Assembly (NCBI RefSeq): GCF_001431645.1
Contig: NZ_LLXU01000092.1
Location: 34,416 to 98,415, forward strand
Source of the DNA: Stenotrophomonas panacihumi
GTDB lineage: Bacteria > Pseudomonadota > Gammaproteobacteria > Xanthomonadales > Xanthomonadaceae
Direction: 5' to 3'
DNA: 64,000 nucleotides
Shown here: one piece after another, positions 35,357 through 45,101 of the stretch
Position numbering within the stretch: position 1 is the first letter of the stretch
How the letters are laid out: every line of letters starts with the position of its first letter
Notes under the pieces: model-generated
Databases searched by the model: none
The model's input: the letters and a program-made list of their open reading frames with translations, nothing else
Told to the model about the DNA's origin: nothing
Program-made: the position numbers and the translations under genes

Positions 35357-37422
35357 TGGTCGTCCTCCGGCACTTCGTCCGGCAGGGCCGGCGCATTGCT
35401 GGGCGGCGGCGGCAGGTGCGCCGGGTCGATCGCCAGCGCGCTGCCGGCCAGGCTGATCGCCGGCACGCCCTGCAGGGCCAGCGCGGCTTCGTCGCCCAGG
35501 CGGCGCGGCTCGGGCGATTCGGCATCGAAATGGGTCATGCCGATCGCCGTGCTGCCGCGCTCCACGTCCAGCGGCAGCATGCCCTCGGGCATCTTGCCGA
35601 GCATCCAGGCATCGAAGATCTTGCGCGCGATCGGGCCGGCGGTGCTGGCGCCGTAGCCGCCGCCCTCCACCGCGATGGCGACCACGAAGGTCGGGTTGTC
35701 GGCCGGGGCGAAACCGACGAACAGCGAACGATGGCGCAGGTGCATCGGCAGCGAGCGCGGATCGACCGCCGCCACGCCCTTGCGGCTGGCTACCTGCGCG
35801 GTGCCGGTCTTGCCGCCGATCTGGTACGGCGCGCTGGCGAACAGCGTGTAGCCGGTGCCGCCCGGGCGCATGGTGTCCATCATGCCCTGCCGCACCACTT
35901 CCACGTTCTGCGGCGAAGGGCTGATCGGCTTGGGCGCCGGCTGCACGGTCGGCTGCCAGTCGCCGTCGAAACCGCTGCGCTCGGCCACCACCAGGTGCGG
36001 CTGGCGCAGCTGGCCGCTGGCCAGGCCGGAGATGCCGCGCACCAGTTGCAACGGCGTGACTTTCCAGTCGCCCTGGCCGATGGAGATGTTCACCGTATCG
36101 CCCGGATACCAGCGCTCCTTGCGCGACTTCATCTTGTACGCCGGCGAGGGCAGGATGCCGCCGATCTCGCCGGAGAGGTCGATGCCGGTCGGCGCGCCCA
36201 GGCCGTAGCCGGCCATGTAGTGGTCGAAGCGCTCGATGCCCAGGTCCAGCGCCAGCCGGTAGTAGTAGGTGTTGACCGACTGGGCGATCGACTTGCGCAG
36301 GTCGGTCCAGCCATGGCCGCCGCGGTGCGAATCGCCCCAGCCGCGGCTGGTGCCCGGCAGGTAGAACATGCCCGTGGAGAGCACCTTGTCTTCCGGCCGG
36401 CGCACGCCGCTGTCCAGGCCGGCCAGCGCGATCAACGGCTTGATGGTCGAACCCGGCGCCACGCCGCCGAGTACCAGACGGTTGAACTGCGGGCGCGAGG
36501 GGTTGTCGTTGAGCGCCTTGAAGTCGGCATGCGAGATGCCGTTGACGAACAGGTTCGGGTCGTAGCTCGGCAGGCTGACCATGCCGAGGATCTCGCCGGT
36601 GCGCGGGTCCATCGCGATCGCCGAGCCTTCGTACTGGCCGAAGGCGGCGACCATGGCGCGCTGCAGGTCGGCGTCGATGGACAGGCGCAGGTCCGCGCCG
36701 GACTGCGCCGGCACGCGGCCGACGGTGCGGATCGCGCGGCCCTGCACGTTGGTCTCGACCTGCTCGTAGCCGACCTTGCCGCGCAGTTCCTGCTCGTAAT
36801 AGCGCTCCAGCCCCGATTTGCCGATGTGGGTCAGCGCGGCGTTGCCTTCGCCGAGCACTTCCAGGTCCTTCTCATCGACCCGGCCGACGTAGCCGATGAT
36901 GTGCGCGAACAGGTCGCCATAGGGATAGCGACGGGTCAGGTACGGCTCCAGCTCCACGCCCGGGAAGCGCCAGCGCTCCACCGCGAAGCGCGCCATCTCC
37001 TCCTCGCTCATGCGCAGGCGCAGCGTCACCGGCAGGAAACTGCGGCGCGACTTGCGCTCGCGGTTGAAGCGTTCGAGGTCTTCCGGCGAGAGGGCGATGA
37101 CCTTGCCCAGCTCGGCCAGCATCGCGTCCATGTCGGCGACCTTGTCCGGCGTGACGTCCAGCCGGAACGCGGGCACGTTCTCGGCCAGCAGGCGGCCATT
37201 GCGGTCGTAGATCATCCCGCGCCCCGGCACTACCGGGCGCGGTTTGATGCGGTTGGCTTCCGAGCGGGTGGCGTAGATCTCGTGGTCCACCACCTGCAGC
37301 TTGAAGTACCACGCGCCCAGCCCGCCCAGGCACAGCACGACGACCAGGAAGCCGAGCACGGCGCGACGCCGGAACTGCTCGGCCTCGGCGTGCGGGTTCT
37401 TGGCCTGGCGGCGCTGGTACAT
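35353..37422 (-). CDS. mrdA: Penicillin-binding protein 2
   Basis: 689 residues. One N-terminal membrane helix (about 21-41), the dimerisation/pedestal domain with RGMIYDRNGRLLA, then the transpeptidase domain: S325-TIK328 in VAPGSTIKP, SVN in QSVNTYYY and KTGTAQ near 545. It crosslinks peptidoglycan during elongation as the partner of RodA. The C-terminal 60 residues are Pro/Ala-rich and extra compared with E. coli PBP2 (633 residues). Three bases separate it from mreD. Confidence 0.97.
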   Translation of the reverse strand: MYQRRQAKNPHAEAEQFRRRAVLGFLVVVLCLGGLGAWYFKLQVVDHEIYATRSEANRIKPRPVVPGRGMIYDRNGRLLAENVPAFRLDVTPDKVADMDAMLAELGKVIALSPEDLERFNRERKSRRSFLPVTLRLRMSEEEMARFAVERWRFPGVELEPYLTRRYPYGDLFAHIIGYVGRVDEKDLEVLGEGNAALTHIGKSGLERYYEQELRGKVGYEQVETNVQGRAIRTVGRVPAQSGADLRLSIDADLQRAMVAAFGQYEGSAIAMDPRTGEILGMVSLPSYDPNLFVNGISHADFKALNDNPSRPQFNRLVLGGVAPGSTIKPLIALAGLDSGVRRPEDKVLSTGMFYLPGTSRGWGDSHRGGHGWTDLRKSIAQSVNTYYYRLALDLGIERFDHYMAGYGLGAPTGIDLSGEIGGILPSPAYKMKSRKERWYPGDTVNISIGQGDWKVTPLQLVRGISGLASGQLRQPHLVVAERSGFDGDWQPTVQPAPKPISPSPQNVEVVRQGMMDTMRPGGTGYTLFASAPYQIGGKTGTAQVASRKGVAAVDPRSLPMHLRHRSLFVGFAPADNPTFVVAIAVEGGGYGASTAGPIARKIFDAWMLGKMPEGMLPLDVERGSTAIGMTHFDAESPEPRRLGDEAALALQGVPAISLAGSALAIDPAHLPPPPSNAPALPDEVPEDDQ

Positions 37423-37425
37423 CGC

Positions 37426-37902
37426 TCAGCGCCGCTTGCCCAGGCGCACCGCGTCCAGCAGCACGAACAGCAGCGGCCACAGCAGCATGCCCAGCAGCGG
37501 CGCCCACCAGTAGCTCCACGGCAGCGTGGCCTCGCCCAGCGCCAGGTGCAGCGCGGCGGTGACGATGCGGTCGTTGAGCAGCAGGCCGCCGATCGCCAGC
37601 GCCTGCTGGGACACCGGGAAGAAGCGCAGCCGCGCGCGGAAGCGCTGCAGGATGAAGGTCATGATGACCAGCCGCAGCGGCTGCTCGCCGAGCAGGCTGC
37701 CGTAGAGCAGGTCGGCGATGACGCCGGCGATGAACACGAAGCCCAGGCCGACGCGGTCCGGCTCCTCGATCACCCAGTAGGCCAGCACCAGCGCCAGCCA
37801 GTACGGGCGCAGCGGCTGGATCACCGGCGGCAACGGCAGCAGGCCCAGCAGCAGCGCGACGATGACGCTGACCGGCAGCACCCATTGGTTGCGGCGGATC
37901 AT
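37426..37902 (-). CDS. mreD: Rod-shape-determining membrane protein MreD
   Basis: 158 residues with five hydrophobic helices, and the family motifs PLRPYWLALVLAYWVIEEPDRVGLGFVFIAGVIADLLYGSLLGE. It bridges MreC to the RodA-PBP2 complex in the inner membrane. The ATG at 37902 overlaps the mreC stop by four bases, which sets the start; the same frame stays open far upstream inside mreC but that part is not coding. Confidence 0.95.
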   Translation of the reverse strand: MIRRNQWVLPVSVIVALLLGLLPLPPVIQPLRPYWLALVLAYWVIEEPDRVGLGFVFIAGVIADLLYGSLLGEQPLRLVIMTFILQRFRARLRFFPVSQQALAIGGLLLNDRIVTAALHLALGEATLPWSYWWAPLLGMLLWPLLFVLLDAVRLGKRR

Positions 37903-38867
37903 CGGCGCGTCTCCGTCGAGGCCGGCGCGGGGTTGGCGGGCGCGGCGGACGCCGGACGCGCCGGCTCGCGCGAATCCGGGCCGCTGTCGCCGGTGGCCGG
38001 TGCTTCGCCGGCCGGCGGCGGCGGCACGCGCCACGGGCGGCTCTTGAGCAGCAGCACGTCGCGGCCGCGGTCGAGCTGGGCGGCGGGCTTGAGCTGGCCG
38101 ACCAGGAAGGCGTGGCTGTCGTCCGGATGCAGTTCGGCCACCGTGCCCACCGGGAAGCCGGCGGGGAAACGACCGCCCAGGCCGGAAGTGACGATCTCGT
38201 CGCCCACCACCAGCCCCGCGCTCAGCGGCACGTCGCGCAGCTCCAGGCGGTCGCCGCGGCCATAGGCGATCAGCCGCACGCCGTTGCGCGCCACGTTCAC
38301 CGGCACGGCATGGTCGGGGTCGGTCAGCAGCAGCACGGTCGAATGCGCCGGCGTGGTCGAGATCACCTGGCCCATCAGGCCGCCGGCGTCGATCACCGCC
38401 TGGCCGACATGCACGTCGTCGTCGCTGCCGGCGTCGAGCACGACGCGCTGGCGGGTCGGGTCCAGGTCGATGTCCAGGATCGGCGCCAGCTGCACGTCCA
38501 GGCCGTTGCGCTCGGCTGCGTTGAGCAGCTCGCGCAGCTGCGCGTTGTCCAGCGCGGCGGTCTGCAGGCGGGTCAGGCGCGCGTTGGCGATCAGCAGGTC
38601 GTTGCGCAGCTGGCGGGTCTCGGCCACCAGCTGGGCGTGGGTGGCGGCGTTGTCCTTGACCTGCAGGCCGATGCGTCCGGGCAGGCCGGCCAGCGACCAC
38701 ACCGGCTGCACCAGCACGTTGGTGCGCTCGCGCAGCTGGGAAAGCCAGCCGCCGCGGCTGTCGAGCACGATCAGTACCGCCGCCAGCGCGAGATACGCGA
38801 GCAGCCGCACGGTACTGGCGGCATCACCGGGACGGGAGGCAATGGGAGGTCCGGCGTAGGGCGGCAC
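37899..38867 (-). CDS. mreC: Rod-shape-determining protein MreC
   Basis: 322 residues. A short cytoplasmic N-terminus, one membrane helix (about 23-38), a coiled coil (about 70-110), then two beta-domains with VLDAGSDDDVHVGQAVIDAGGLMGQV and VGDEIVTSGLGGRFPAGFPVGTV. The last 55 residues are Pro/Ala-rich and unstructured. It is the periplasmic scaffold that activates PBP2. The gap from mreB is 119 bases and contains a GC hairpin. Confidence 0.96.
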   Translation of the reverse strand: MPPYAGPPIASRPGDAASTVRLLAYLALAAVLIVLDSRGGWLSQLRERTNVLVQPVWSLAGLPGRIGLQVKDNAATHAQLVAETRQLRNDLLIANARLTRLQTAALDNAQLRELLNAAERNGLDVQLAPILDIDLDPTRQRVVLDAGSDDDVHVGQAVIDAGGLMGQVISTTPAHSTVLLLTDPDHAVPVNVARNGVRLIAYGRGDRLELRDVPLSAGLVVGDEIVTSGLGGRFPAGFPVGTVAELHPDDSHAFLVGQLKPAAQLDRGRDVLLLKSRPWRVPPPPAGEAPATGDSGPDSREPARPASAAPANPAPASTETRR

Positions 38868-38906
38868 GAGGGGTCAGCCGGGATTCGGGAAGTCAGTGTG
38901 CAAAGG

Positions 38907-38941
38907 GACCGGGGACGAGGCGGTACCCCGCCCCCGGGGTC
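38907..38941 (-). other. Imperfect GC hairpin between mreB and mreC
   Basis: An imperfect inverted repeat (GACCGGGG on the left, CCCCGGGGTC on the right) followed on the minus strand by CCCTTTG. It may act as an attenuator or RNA processing site that lowers mreCD expression relative to mreB. The T tract is short, so this is weak evidence. Confidence 0.25.
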
Positions 38942-38986
38942 GGTGGATCATCGGGCGGGCAAACGCACCGCCGATCCCCGCGCGCC

Positions 38987-40138
<1,152 letters not shown>

Positions 40139-40260
40139 GAGGAAAGCCGGTTTGGCGGCGCTTTTTTCGCCTTGCGAAAACGTGCTGCCGCGCAGGGTTC
40201 TGGCCCTGAACGGCCGCAGCCGTTAACCTTTGCGCCGCGGCGCGCCTGCCGCCCCCCAGG

Positions 40261-40285
40261 CCCGTCCGGCGGCCGGCGGGTTTTT
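40261..40285 (+). other. Hairpin plus T-tract in the leader of the PfkB kinase gene
   Basis: CCCGTCCGG pairs with CCGGCGGG across a short CGG loop, with one mismatch, followed directly by TTTTTCCCC. It is terminator-shaped and sits 25-50 bases upstream of the kinase ATG at 40310. It may be an attenuator, or the terminator of a short transcript. Confidence 0.4.
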
Positions 40286-40309
40286 CCCCATGCAAAGGCC
40301 TCTATCCCG

Positions 40310-41242
40310 ATGTCCGCCCTGATCTGTGGTTCCCTTGCCTACGACACCATCATGGTGTTCCCGGACCAGTTCAAGAACCACATCCTGCCGGACAAGGTGC
40401 ACATCCTGAACGTCTCGTTCCTGGTGCCGCGCATGCGCCGCGAGTTCGGCGGTTGCGCCGGCAACATCGCGTACAACCTGCACCTGCTCGGCGGCAAGCC
40501 GATCCCGATGGGCACGGTCGGCCAGGACTTCGGCCCGTACCGGGAATATTTCGAAGGGCTGGGCATCGACCTGTCGCGGGTCAAGGTGATCGAGGAGCTG
40601 TTCACCCCGCAGGCGTTCATCACCACCGACCACGACAACAACCAGATCACCGCCTTCCACCCGGGCGCGATGATGCGCAGCTACGAGAACCACGTGAAGG
40701 ACGTGCCGGGCGTGACCCTGGGCCTGGTCGGCCCGGACGGGCGCGAGGGCATGATCCAGAACGCCGTCGAGTTCCAGCAGATGGGCGTGCCGTTCATCTT
40801 CGACCCGGGCCAGGCGATGCCGCTGTTCAACGGCCCGGAGCTGCGCACCTTCATCGAGCAGGCGGACTACGTCGTGGTCAACGACTACGAGTCCAACCTG
40901 CTGCAGGAGCGCACCGGCTGGGACGAGAAGCAGATCGTCGCCAAGGTGAAGGCCTACATCACCACCCGCGGCCCGAAGGGCGCGGTGATCCACACCCCGG
41001 AACAGAGCTACGACATCCCGCCGGCGCACGAGCGCCGCGTGGTCGACCCGACCGGCTGTGGCGACGCCTTCCGCGCCGGCCTGATCTACGGCATCCAGGG
41101 CGGCTACGACTGGCTGACCATCGGCCGCATGGGCAACCTGATGGGCGCGCTGAAGGTCGAGCACCCGGGCACCCAGAACCAGCGCTTCGACTTCTCCGAG
41201 TTCAACGACCAGTTCAAGCAGCAGTTCGGCTACTCGCTCTGA
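40310..41242 (+). CDS. PfkB-family carbohydrate/adenosine kinase
   Basis: 310 residues. Ribokinase fold with GGCAGNIAYNLHLLGGKPIPMGTVGQD (PfkB signature 1) and the C-terminal VVDPTGCGDAFRAGLIYGI (signature 2) with the catalytic Asp in GCGD. The pattern LICGSLAYDTIMVFPDQFKNHI at the start matches bacterial adenosine kinase-like members. It phosphorylates a nucleoside or sugar with ATP; adenosine is my best guess, not shown. The frame is open for 46 codons upstream, but the ATG at 40310 gives the family N-terminus. A terminator follows. Confidence 0.88.
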   Translation: MSALICGSLAYDTIMVFPDQFKNHILPDKVHILNVSFLVPRMRREFGGCAGNIAYNLHLLGGKPIPMGTVGQDFGPYREYFEGLGIDLSRVKVIEELFTPQAFITTDHDNNQITAFHPGAMMRSYENHVKDVPGVTLGLVGPDGREGMIQNAVEFQQMGVPFIFDPGQAMPLFNGPELRTFIEQADYVVVNDYESNLLQERTGWDEKQIVAKVKAYITTRGPKGAVIHTPEQSYDIPPAHERRVVDPTGCGDAFRAGLIYGIQGGYDWLTIGRMGNLMGALKVEHPGTQNQRFDFSEFNDQFKQQFGYSL

Positions 41243-41298
41243 GCCACGGGCGGGGCGACCGGCTCGCCCTACCCCACATCGAGAGATTCCCCGACGAG

Positions 41299-41324
41299 AA
41301 CCGATGCCTTGCGCATCGGTTTTT
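41299..41324 (+). terminator. Rho-independent terminator after the PfkB kinase
   Basis: AACCGATGC (41299-41307) with its complement at 41313-41321 and a 5-base loop, running into TTTTC. Confidence 0.9.
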
Positions 41325-41363
41325 CATGGGTCACCCATGTTACCTTGCCATTACGGTGTAACA
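41325..41363. promoter_or_regulatory. Two dyads upstream of the RHH protein gene
   Basis: CATGGGTCACCCATG (41325-41339) is a perfect dyad around a central C. TGTTAC (41338-41343) and GTAACA (41358-41363) form a second dyad with a 14-base gap. RHH antitoxins commonly bind such palindromes in their own promoters, so autoregulation is likely. I see no clear -35/-10 pair. Confidence 0.45.
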
Positions 41364-41376
41364 CATGGAGGCCGTC

Positions 41377-41649
41377 ATGACGGACAGCACGCTGACCTTC
41401 CGGGTCGATGAAGCATTGAAGACCGCTTTCGCCGAGGCGGCCCGCTCGCAGGACCGCAACGCCGCCCAGTTGCTGCGCGAGTACATGCGCACCGTGGTCA
41501 GGGAAAGCCGCGACAAGCGTGAGCACGAGGCCTGGTTCCGCGAACAGGTGTCCATTGGACGTCGCGCCGCCGAAAACGGCGACGTACGCTCCAGTGAAGA
41601 AGTGGAACGCCAGTTCGCGCAGCTTCGGGATGCCGCTTCCTCGACATGA
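41377..41649 (+). CDS. Ribbon-helix-helix protein, antitoxin-like, without a toxin gene
   Basis: 90 residues. The N-terminus TLTFRVDEALKTAFAEAARS followed by NAAQLLREYMR is a ribbon-helix-helix DNA-binding fold (about 4-45). The C-terminal WFREQVSIGRRAAENGDVRSSEEVERQFAQLR resembles the toxin-binding tail of ParD/RelB antitoxins. GGAGG at 41367-41371 sets the start at 41377; the ATG at 41365 overlaps that site and is unlikely. The next gene is on the opposite strand four bases away, so no ParE-like toxin follows, and none precedes. Confidence 0.78.
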   Translation: MTDSTLTFRVDEALKTAFAEAARSQDRNAAQLLREYMRTVVRESRDKREHEAWFREQVSIGRRAAENGDVRSSEEVERQFAQLRDAASST

Positions 41650-41652
41650 GGC

Positions 41653-42264
41653 CTAGCCGGCGGCCGTCGCTTCCGGCCAGCAGGCCTGCCGCAGCGCCTC
41701 GCAATCGGCATACGCATGGTCGGACAGCGCCGGCCACGCGTTGGTAGCGCCGACGAACACCGTCATCGCCCCGGCCGCGCGCCCGGCTTCCAGGTCGTAG
41801 CCGTGGTCACCGACCATCACCAGTTCGCCCGGCGCCACGCCCCAGCGCGCGGCGTGCAGCAACAGCCCGGCCGGATGGGGCTTGGGCACCGCCTCGTCGC
41901 GGCCGACGATGGCCTGCGGCGGGAACAGGTCCTGCACGCCGATCTCGGCCAGCGTGAGCTGCGCCAGCGCGTGATCGTTGCGGGTGAGGATGCCGAGCTG
42001 GCAACCGGCAGCGTGCAGCGCGCGTAGCAACGCCACCGCGCCCGGCGCCGGCACCGACGCGGCGGCCAGTTCGCGTTCGTGCGCCATCAGCCAGGCGCGT
42101 TTCGCCGCCGCTTGCGCAGCCGGAAGCGCGGCCATGTGGCCGAGGATGTCCTGTTCGGCGGGTATCGCCAGTTCGCGGCGGATCAACGCGAAGTCGTGCA
42201 CCGCCCGCGTCAACGTGCCATCGAGGTCGAACACCCAGTGGCGGCGGGCGGAAAGGGACCGCAC
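41653..42264 (-). CDS. HAD-family hydrolase (phosphatase)
   Basis: 203 residues. All four HAD motifs are visible: I WVFDLDGTLT (nucleophile Asp13, acid/base Asp15), II GILTRND, III Lys in AVPKPHPAG and IV VMVGDHGYDLEAG. The helical cap is C1-type, so phosphoglycolate-like small phosphates are plausible substrates. The GTG start at 42264 lies four bases after the stop of the upstream lipoprotein gene, so the two are probably co-transcribed. Confidence 0.85.
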   Translation of the reverse strand: MRSLSARRHWVFDLDGTLTRAVHDFALIRRELAIPAEQDILGHMAALPAAQAAAKRAWLMAHERELAAASVPAPGAVALLRALHAAGCQLGILTRNDHALAQLTLAEIGVQDLFPPQAIVGRDEAVPKPHPAGLLLHAARWGVAPGELVMVGDHGYDLEAGRAAGAMTVFVGATNAWPALSDHAYADCEALRQACWPEATAAG

Positions 42265-42268
42265 CCGG

Positions 42269-42991
42269 CTACTCCCAGCCTGGCAGCTGCGTGGCGTCCA
42301 GGCCGCCGGTCTCGAATACCGCCGTGCGCGTGCCGCCGGCCTTCACCGGGAACTCGATGGCCAGCGTCGCCTTGGACTGCTTGGCCAGCTTGAACAGCGC
42401 GTTCTGGTCGTCGATGAACATCGCGATGGCCTCATCGGTATCGGGGCGGTGCGCGGCCATCGCCTTCGGCTTGCCGCCGTCCATGCTCACCTGCACCTTG
42501 CAGCCGCTGTAGCACTTGAAGTCGCCGGCCCGCAGCACGAGGTAGGCATGGCGCTTCCACTGCGGGTGGTCGCGAAACACCAGCTGCACGTTCTTCGCGC
42601 CGCTGCCATCCACGTCCACGCGCTCCTTGGCATCGATCATCGCCGAGCGCTGCGTACCGCCCTTCACCGCGATCTGGTTGTATTGCCACAACGCCTGCAG
42701 GCGCCGTTGGTTGCGCGCCTCGTCGCCCTTGGCCTTCACCTGCGCATACCCGGGCTCGACCCGCTTGGCCGCCTCGCTTTGCGGATACGTCTGCAGCAGG
42801 TCGGCGCCGAACGCGCGCGCCATGTCCCAGTTGCTGGACTGCACGGCCTGCTCGTAGCGTTTTTCCAGCTCGGCCGCCTTCTGCTCGTTGGCCTGCGCCA
42901 TCGCCGCGGCCTGCGCCTGGCGTTCGGCCTCGCGATCGGTGCAGCCGGCCAGGGCGAGCGCGCACACGGCGATCCAGGGCAGGTATTTCAT
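42269..42991 (-). CDS. Lipoprotein of unknown function
   Basis: 240 residues. Lipobox LALAGC with Cys17, then an Ala/Gln/Glu-rich helix (about 20-55, possibly coiled coil) and a globular part with KNVQLVFRDHPQWKRHAYLVLRAGDFKCYSGCKVQVSMDGG, which looks like a beta-sandwich with a Cys-x3-Cys pair. I do not recognise a named family. It sits upstream of the HAD gene with a four-base gap and downstream of the M1 peptidase terminator, so it is probably the first gene of a two-gene unit. Confidence 0.75.
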   Translation of the reverse strand: MKYLPWIAVCALALAGCTDREAERQAQAAAMAQANEQKAAELEKRYEQAVQSSNWDMARAFGADLLQTYPQSEAAKRVEPGYAQVKAKGDEARNQRRLQALWQYNQIAVKGGTQRSAMIDAKERVDVDGSGAKNVQLVFRDHPQWKRHAYLVLRAGDFKCYSGCKVQVSMDGGKPKAMAAHRPDTDEAIAMFIDDQNALFKLAKQSKATLAIEFPVKAGGTRTAVFETGGLDATQLPGWE

Positions 42992-43038
42992 CGGGAAGGC
43001 TCCGCGGAAAGAGAAGGCACAAAGATAGCGGAAACGAA

Positions 43039-43067
43039 AACGGCGAGCCCGCCCGGGGCCCGCCGTT
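43039..43067 (-). terminator. Terminator of the M1 peptidase gene
   Basis: AACGGCG-A-GCCC (43039-43050) pairs with GGGC-C-CGCCGTT (43056-43067), with one internal mismatch. On the minus strand TTTTCGTTT follows. It lies 29 bases beyond the peptidase stop. Confidence 0.8.
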
Positions 43068-43095
43068 CTCGATACCTCAAAAAGCAGGCGCGAAC

Positions 43096-45033
43096 TTACT
43101 GCTTCGCCTGCCCCGCCTCGGCCTTGGTGAGCATGTCGGCCACCGACACCGTGGTGATCGGGTGGTAACCCGGCTTGGCCTTGGCGAACGCCTCCTTGGC
43201 GAACGCCAGCCCTTCCGGCGTCTTCACCAGTTCGGCGTAGATCGGCAGGATCAGCTTGCGACGGCCCACGCGCTCGATGAACTCACCGGCCGCCGGCCAC
43301 GCTTCCTGGTAACCGCTGCGGATCGCCAGCGGGTACCAGCGCATCGCGATCTCGCCATTCGCCGTGCCGGTGAAGTGGTACGCCGCGTCCAGCTGCTTGA
43401 GCTGCTCCGGCTTCAGCGTCGCGCCCATGCCGGCCAGGAAATGCGTCCACGCCTGGGTGTTCCAGTCCGAGGTCACCTGGTTGGTCGGCAGCTTGCCGCT
43501 GCCCAGCCACGCGATGCGCGCCGTATCGACGATGCTGAAGCTGCGCGAACGCGCCTTCTGCGCGAACGCCGGGATGCCCGGCTGGTTCAACCACGCATCC
43601 AGCTCCGCCGGCGTCACCGCGTTCGGGTTCTTCGGCAGCAGGTTCTTCTTCAGGTATTCGACGAACTGGTCGGTCGTCGCGCTCTGGAACGCATGGTCGT
43701 CGAACCAGCCACGCAGGAACGGATCGAACGTCTCGCGGCCGAAGCGCTGCTCCAGGAACTGCAGGAACCACGAGCCCTTCACGTAAGCCACCTGGCTCAG
43801 CGCATCATCCGGATCACGCTCGGTCAGCGGCGGCAGCGCCAGCGCCTGGTCGGCCGGGCTCATGTCCTTGATCTCGGCCAGCAGGTCGGTCTGGTCGATC
43901 TCGCGCTCTTCCTCGGCCAGCTCCGCGCCATACAGCGCCTCGGTGATGCGGCCCTGCACGTAGGTGGTGAAGCCCTCGTTGAGCCAGATGTCCTTCCACG
44001 AGGCATTGGTCACCAGGTTGCCCGACCAGCTGTGCGCCAGCTCGTGGGCCACCAGCGACACCAGCGACTTGTCGCCCACGATCACGGTCGGCGTGGCGAA
44101 GGTCAGGCGCGGGTTCTCCATGCCACCGAACGGGAACGACGGCGGCAGCACCAGCATGTCGTAGCGGCCCCAGCGGTACGGGCCGTACAGGTGCTCGGCG
44201 GCGCCGATCATCTTCTCGGTGTCCTCGAACTCCTTGGCGGCCTTGTCGACCATCGCAGGCTCGGCCCACACGCCCGAGCGCTCGGAGATCGGCTTGAACA
44301 CCAGGTCGCCGGCGGCGATCGCCAGCAGGTAGGACGGGATCGGCTCGGGCATCTTGAAGCTGTAGTCGCCGTCACGCGCCGCCTTCGGGTCGTTGTCGGC
44401 GCTCATCAGCACCATCACGTCCGGGCGCGAGGCCACGTGCGCGCTGTAGGTGAAACGCACGCTCGGGGTGTCCTGCAGCGGCACCCACGAGCGCGCGTGG
44501 ATCGCCTGCGACTGGCTGAACATGAAGGGCAGCTGCTTGCCCTCGGTCATCGACGGCTCCAGCCACTGCAGGCCCGAGGCGGTCGGCGCGGTGTGGTAGT
44601 CGATGCGGATCTTCGCCGGCTGGTCCGGGGTCTGGATGGTCAGCTTGCTGCCGAAGGTCTTGTCGTTGGCGGCCAGTTCGAACGGCAGCGCGGTCAGCGC
44701 GCCATCGGCCCCGACGGCCTGCACCTTCTCGATGGTCAGCTCGCGGGTGTCGAGCACCAGCTGCTTGGCGGCCTTGTCCTTCCAGTCCAGCGTGTAGACC
44801 GCGTTGCCGCCGATCTGCCTGGCGTCGAAGTCGACCTTCAGGTCGAGCGCCAGGTCCTTGATGACGACCTTTTCCGGCTCGGCATAGGAGCTTTCATCGT
44901 GGCTGCGGGCGGCGGGTTTCACGGCGGCGGCGGCGGACTTGTCTGCGGGCGCCTGCGGCGCGGGAGTGGACTGCTGCGAGCAGCCGGCGGCCAGGACCGC
45001 GGCCAGGGACAGGGTCAGGAGCGAGGAACGCAT
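43096..45033 (-). CDS. M1-family zinc aminopeptidase lipoprotein
   Basis: 645 residues. Lipobox VLAAGC with Cys18, so it is anchored in the periplasm. The N-terminal beta-saddle domain is followed by the substrate motif GGMEN and the zinc site H330-E331-x-x-H334 in VAHELAHSWSGN, with the third ligand E353 in WLNEGFTTY, exactly 18 residues after His334. The C-terminal helical repeat domain resembles leukotriene A4 hydrolase/cold-active aminopeptidases. It removes N-terminal residues from peptides. The frame stays open for another 550 codons upstream, antisense to the GGDEF gene region, but the lipobox sets the start. Confidence 0.92.
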   Translation of the reverse strand: MRSSLLTLSLAAVLAAGCSQQSTPAPQAPADKSAAAAVKPAARSHDESSYAEPEKVVIKDLALDLKVDFDARQIGGNAVYTLDWKDKAAKQLVLDTRELTIEKVQAVGADGALTALPFELAANDKTFGSKLTIQTPDQPAKIRIDYHTAPTASGLQWLEPSMTEGKQLPFMFSQSQAIHARSWVPLQDTPSVRFTYSAHVASRPDVMVLMSADNDPKAARDGDYSFKMPEPIPSYLLAIAAGDLVFKPISERSGVWAEPAMVDKAAKEFEDTEKMIGAAEHLYGPYRWGRYDMLVLPPSFPFGGMENPRLTFATPTVIVGDKSLVSLVAHELAHSWSGNLVTNASWKDIWLNEGFTTYVQGRITEALYGAELAEEEREIDQTDLLAEIKDMSPADQALALPPLTERDPDDALSQVAYVKGSWFLQFLEQRFGRETFDPFLRGWFDDHAFQSATTDQFVEYLKKNLLPKNPNAVTPAELDAWLNQPGIPAFAQKARSRSFSIVDTARIAWLGSGKLPTNQVTSDWNTQAWTHFLAGMGATLKPEQLKQLDAAYHFTGTANGEIAMRWYPLAIRSGYQEAWPAAGEFIERVGRRKLILPIYAELVKTPEGLAFAKEAFAKAKPGYHPITTVSVADMLTKAEAGQAKQ

Positions 45034-45101
45034 GTACGAAAACCGGGTCGGGGAAACCCCCGATTCTAGCGCCGCCAGCCCCCGCGGACAGCCGGAGGCG
45101 T

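Noticed and set aside
35416..38265. 949-codon plus-strand open frame opposite mrdA, mreD and mreC
   Set aside because: Low-complexity His/Arg/Gln/Ala composition and complete overlap with conserved elongasome genes mark it as a codon-bias artefact.
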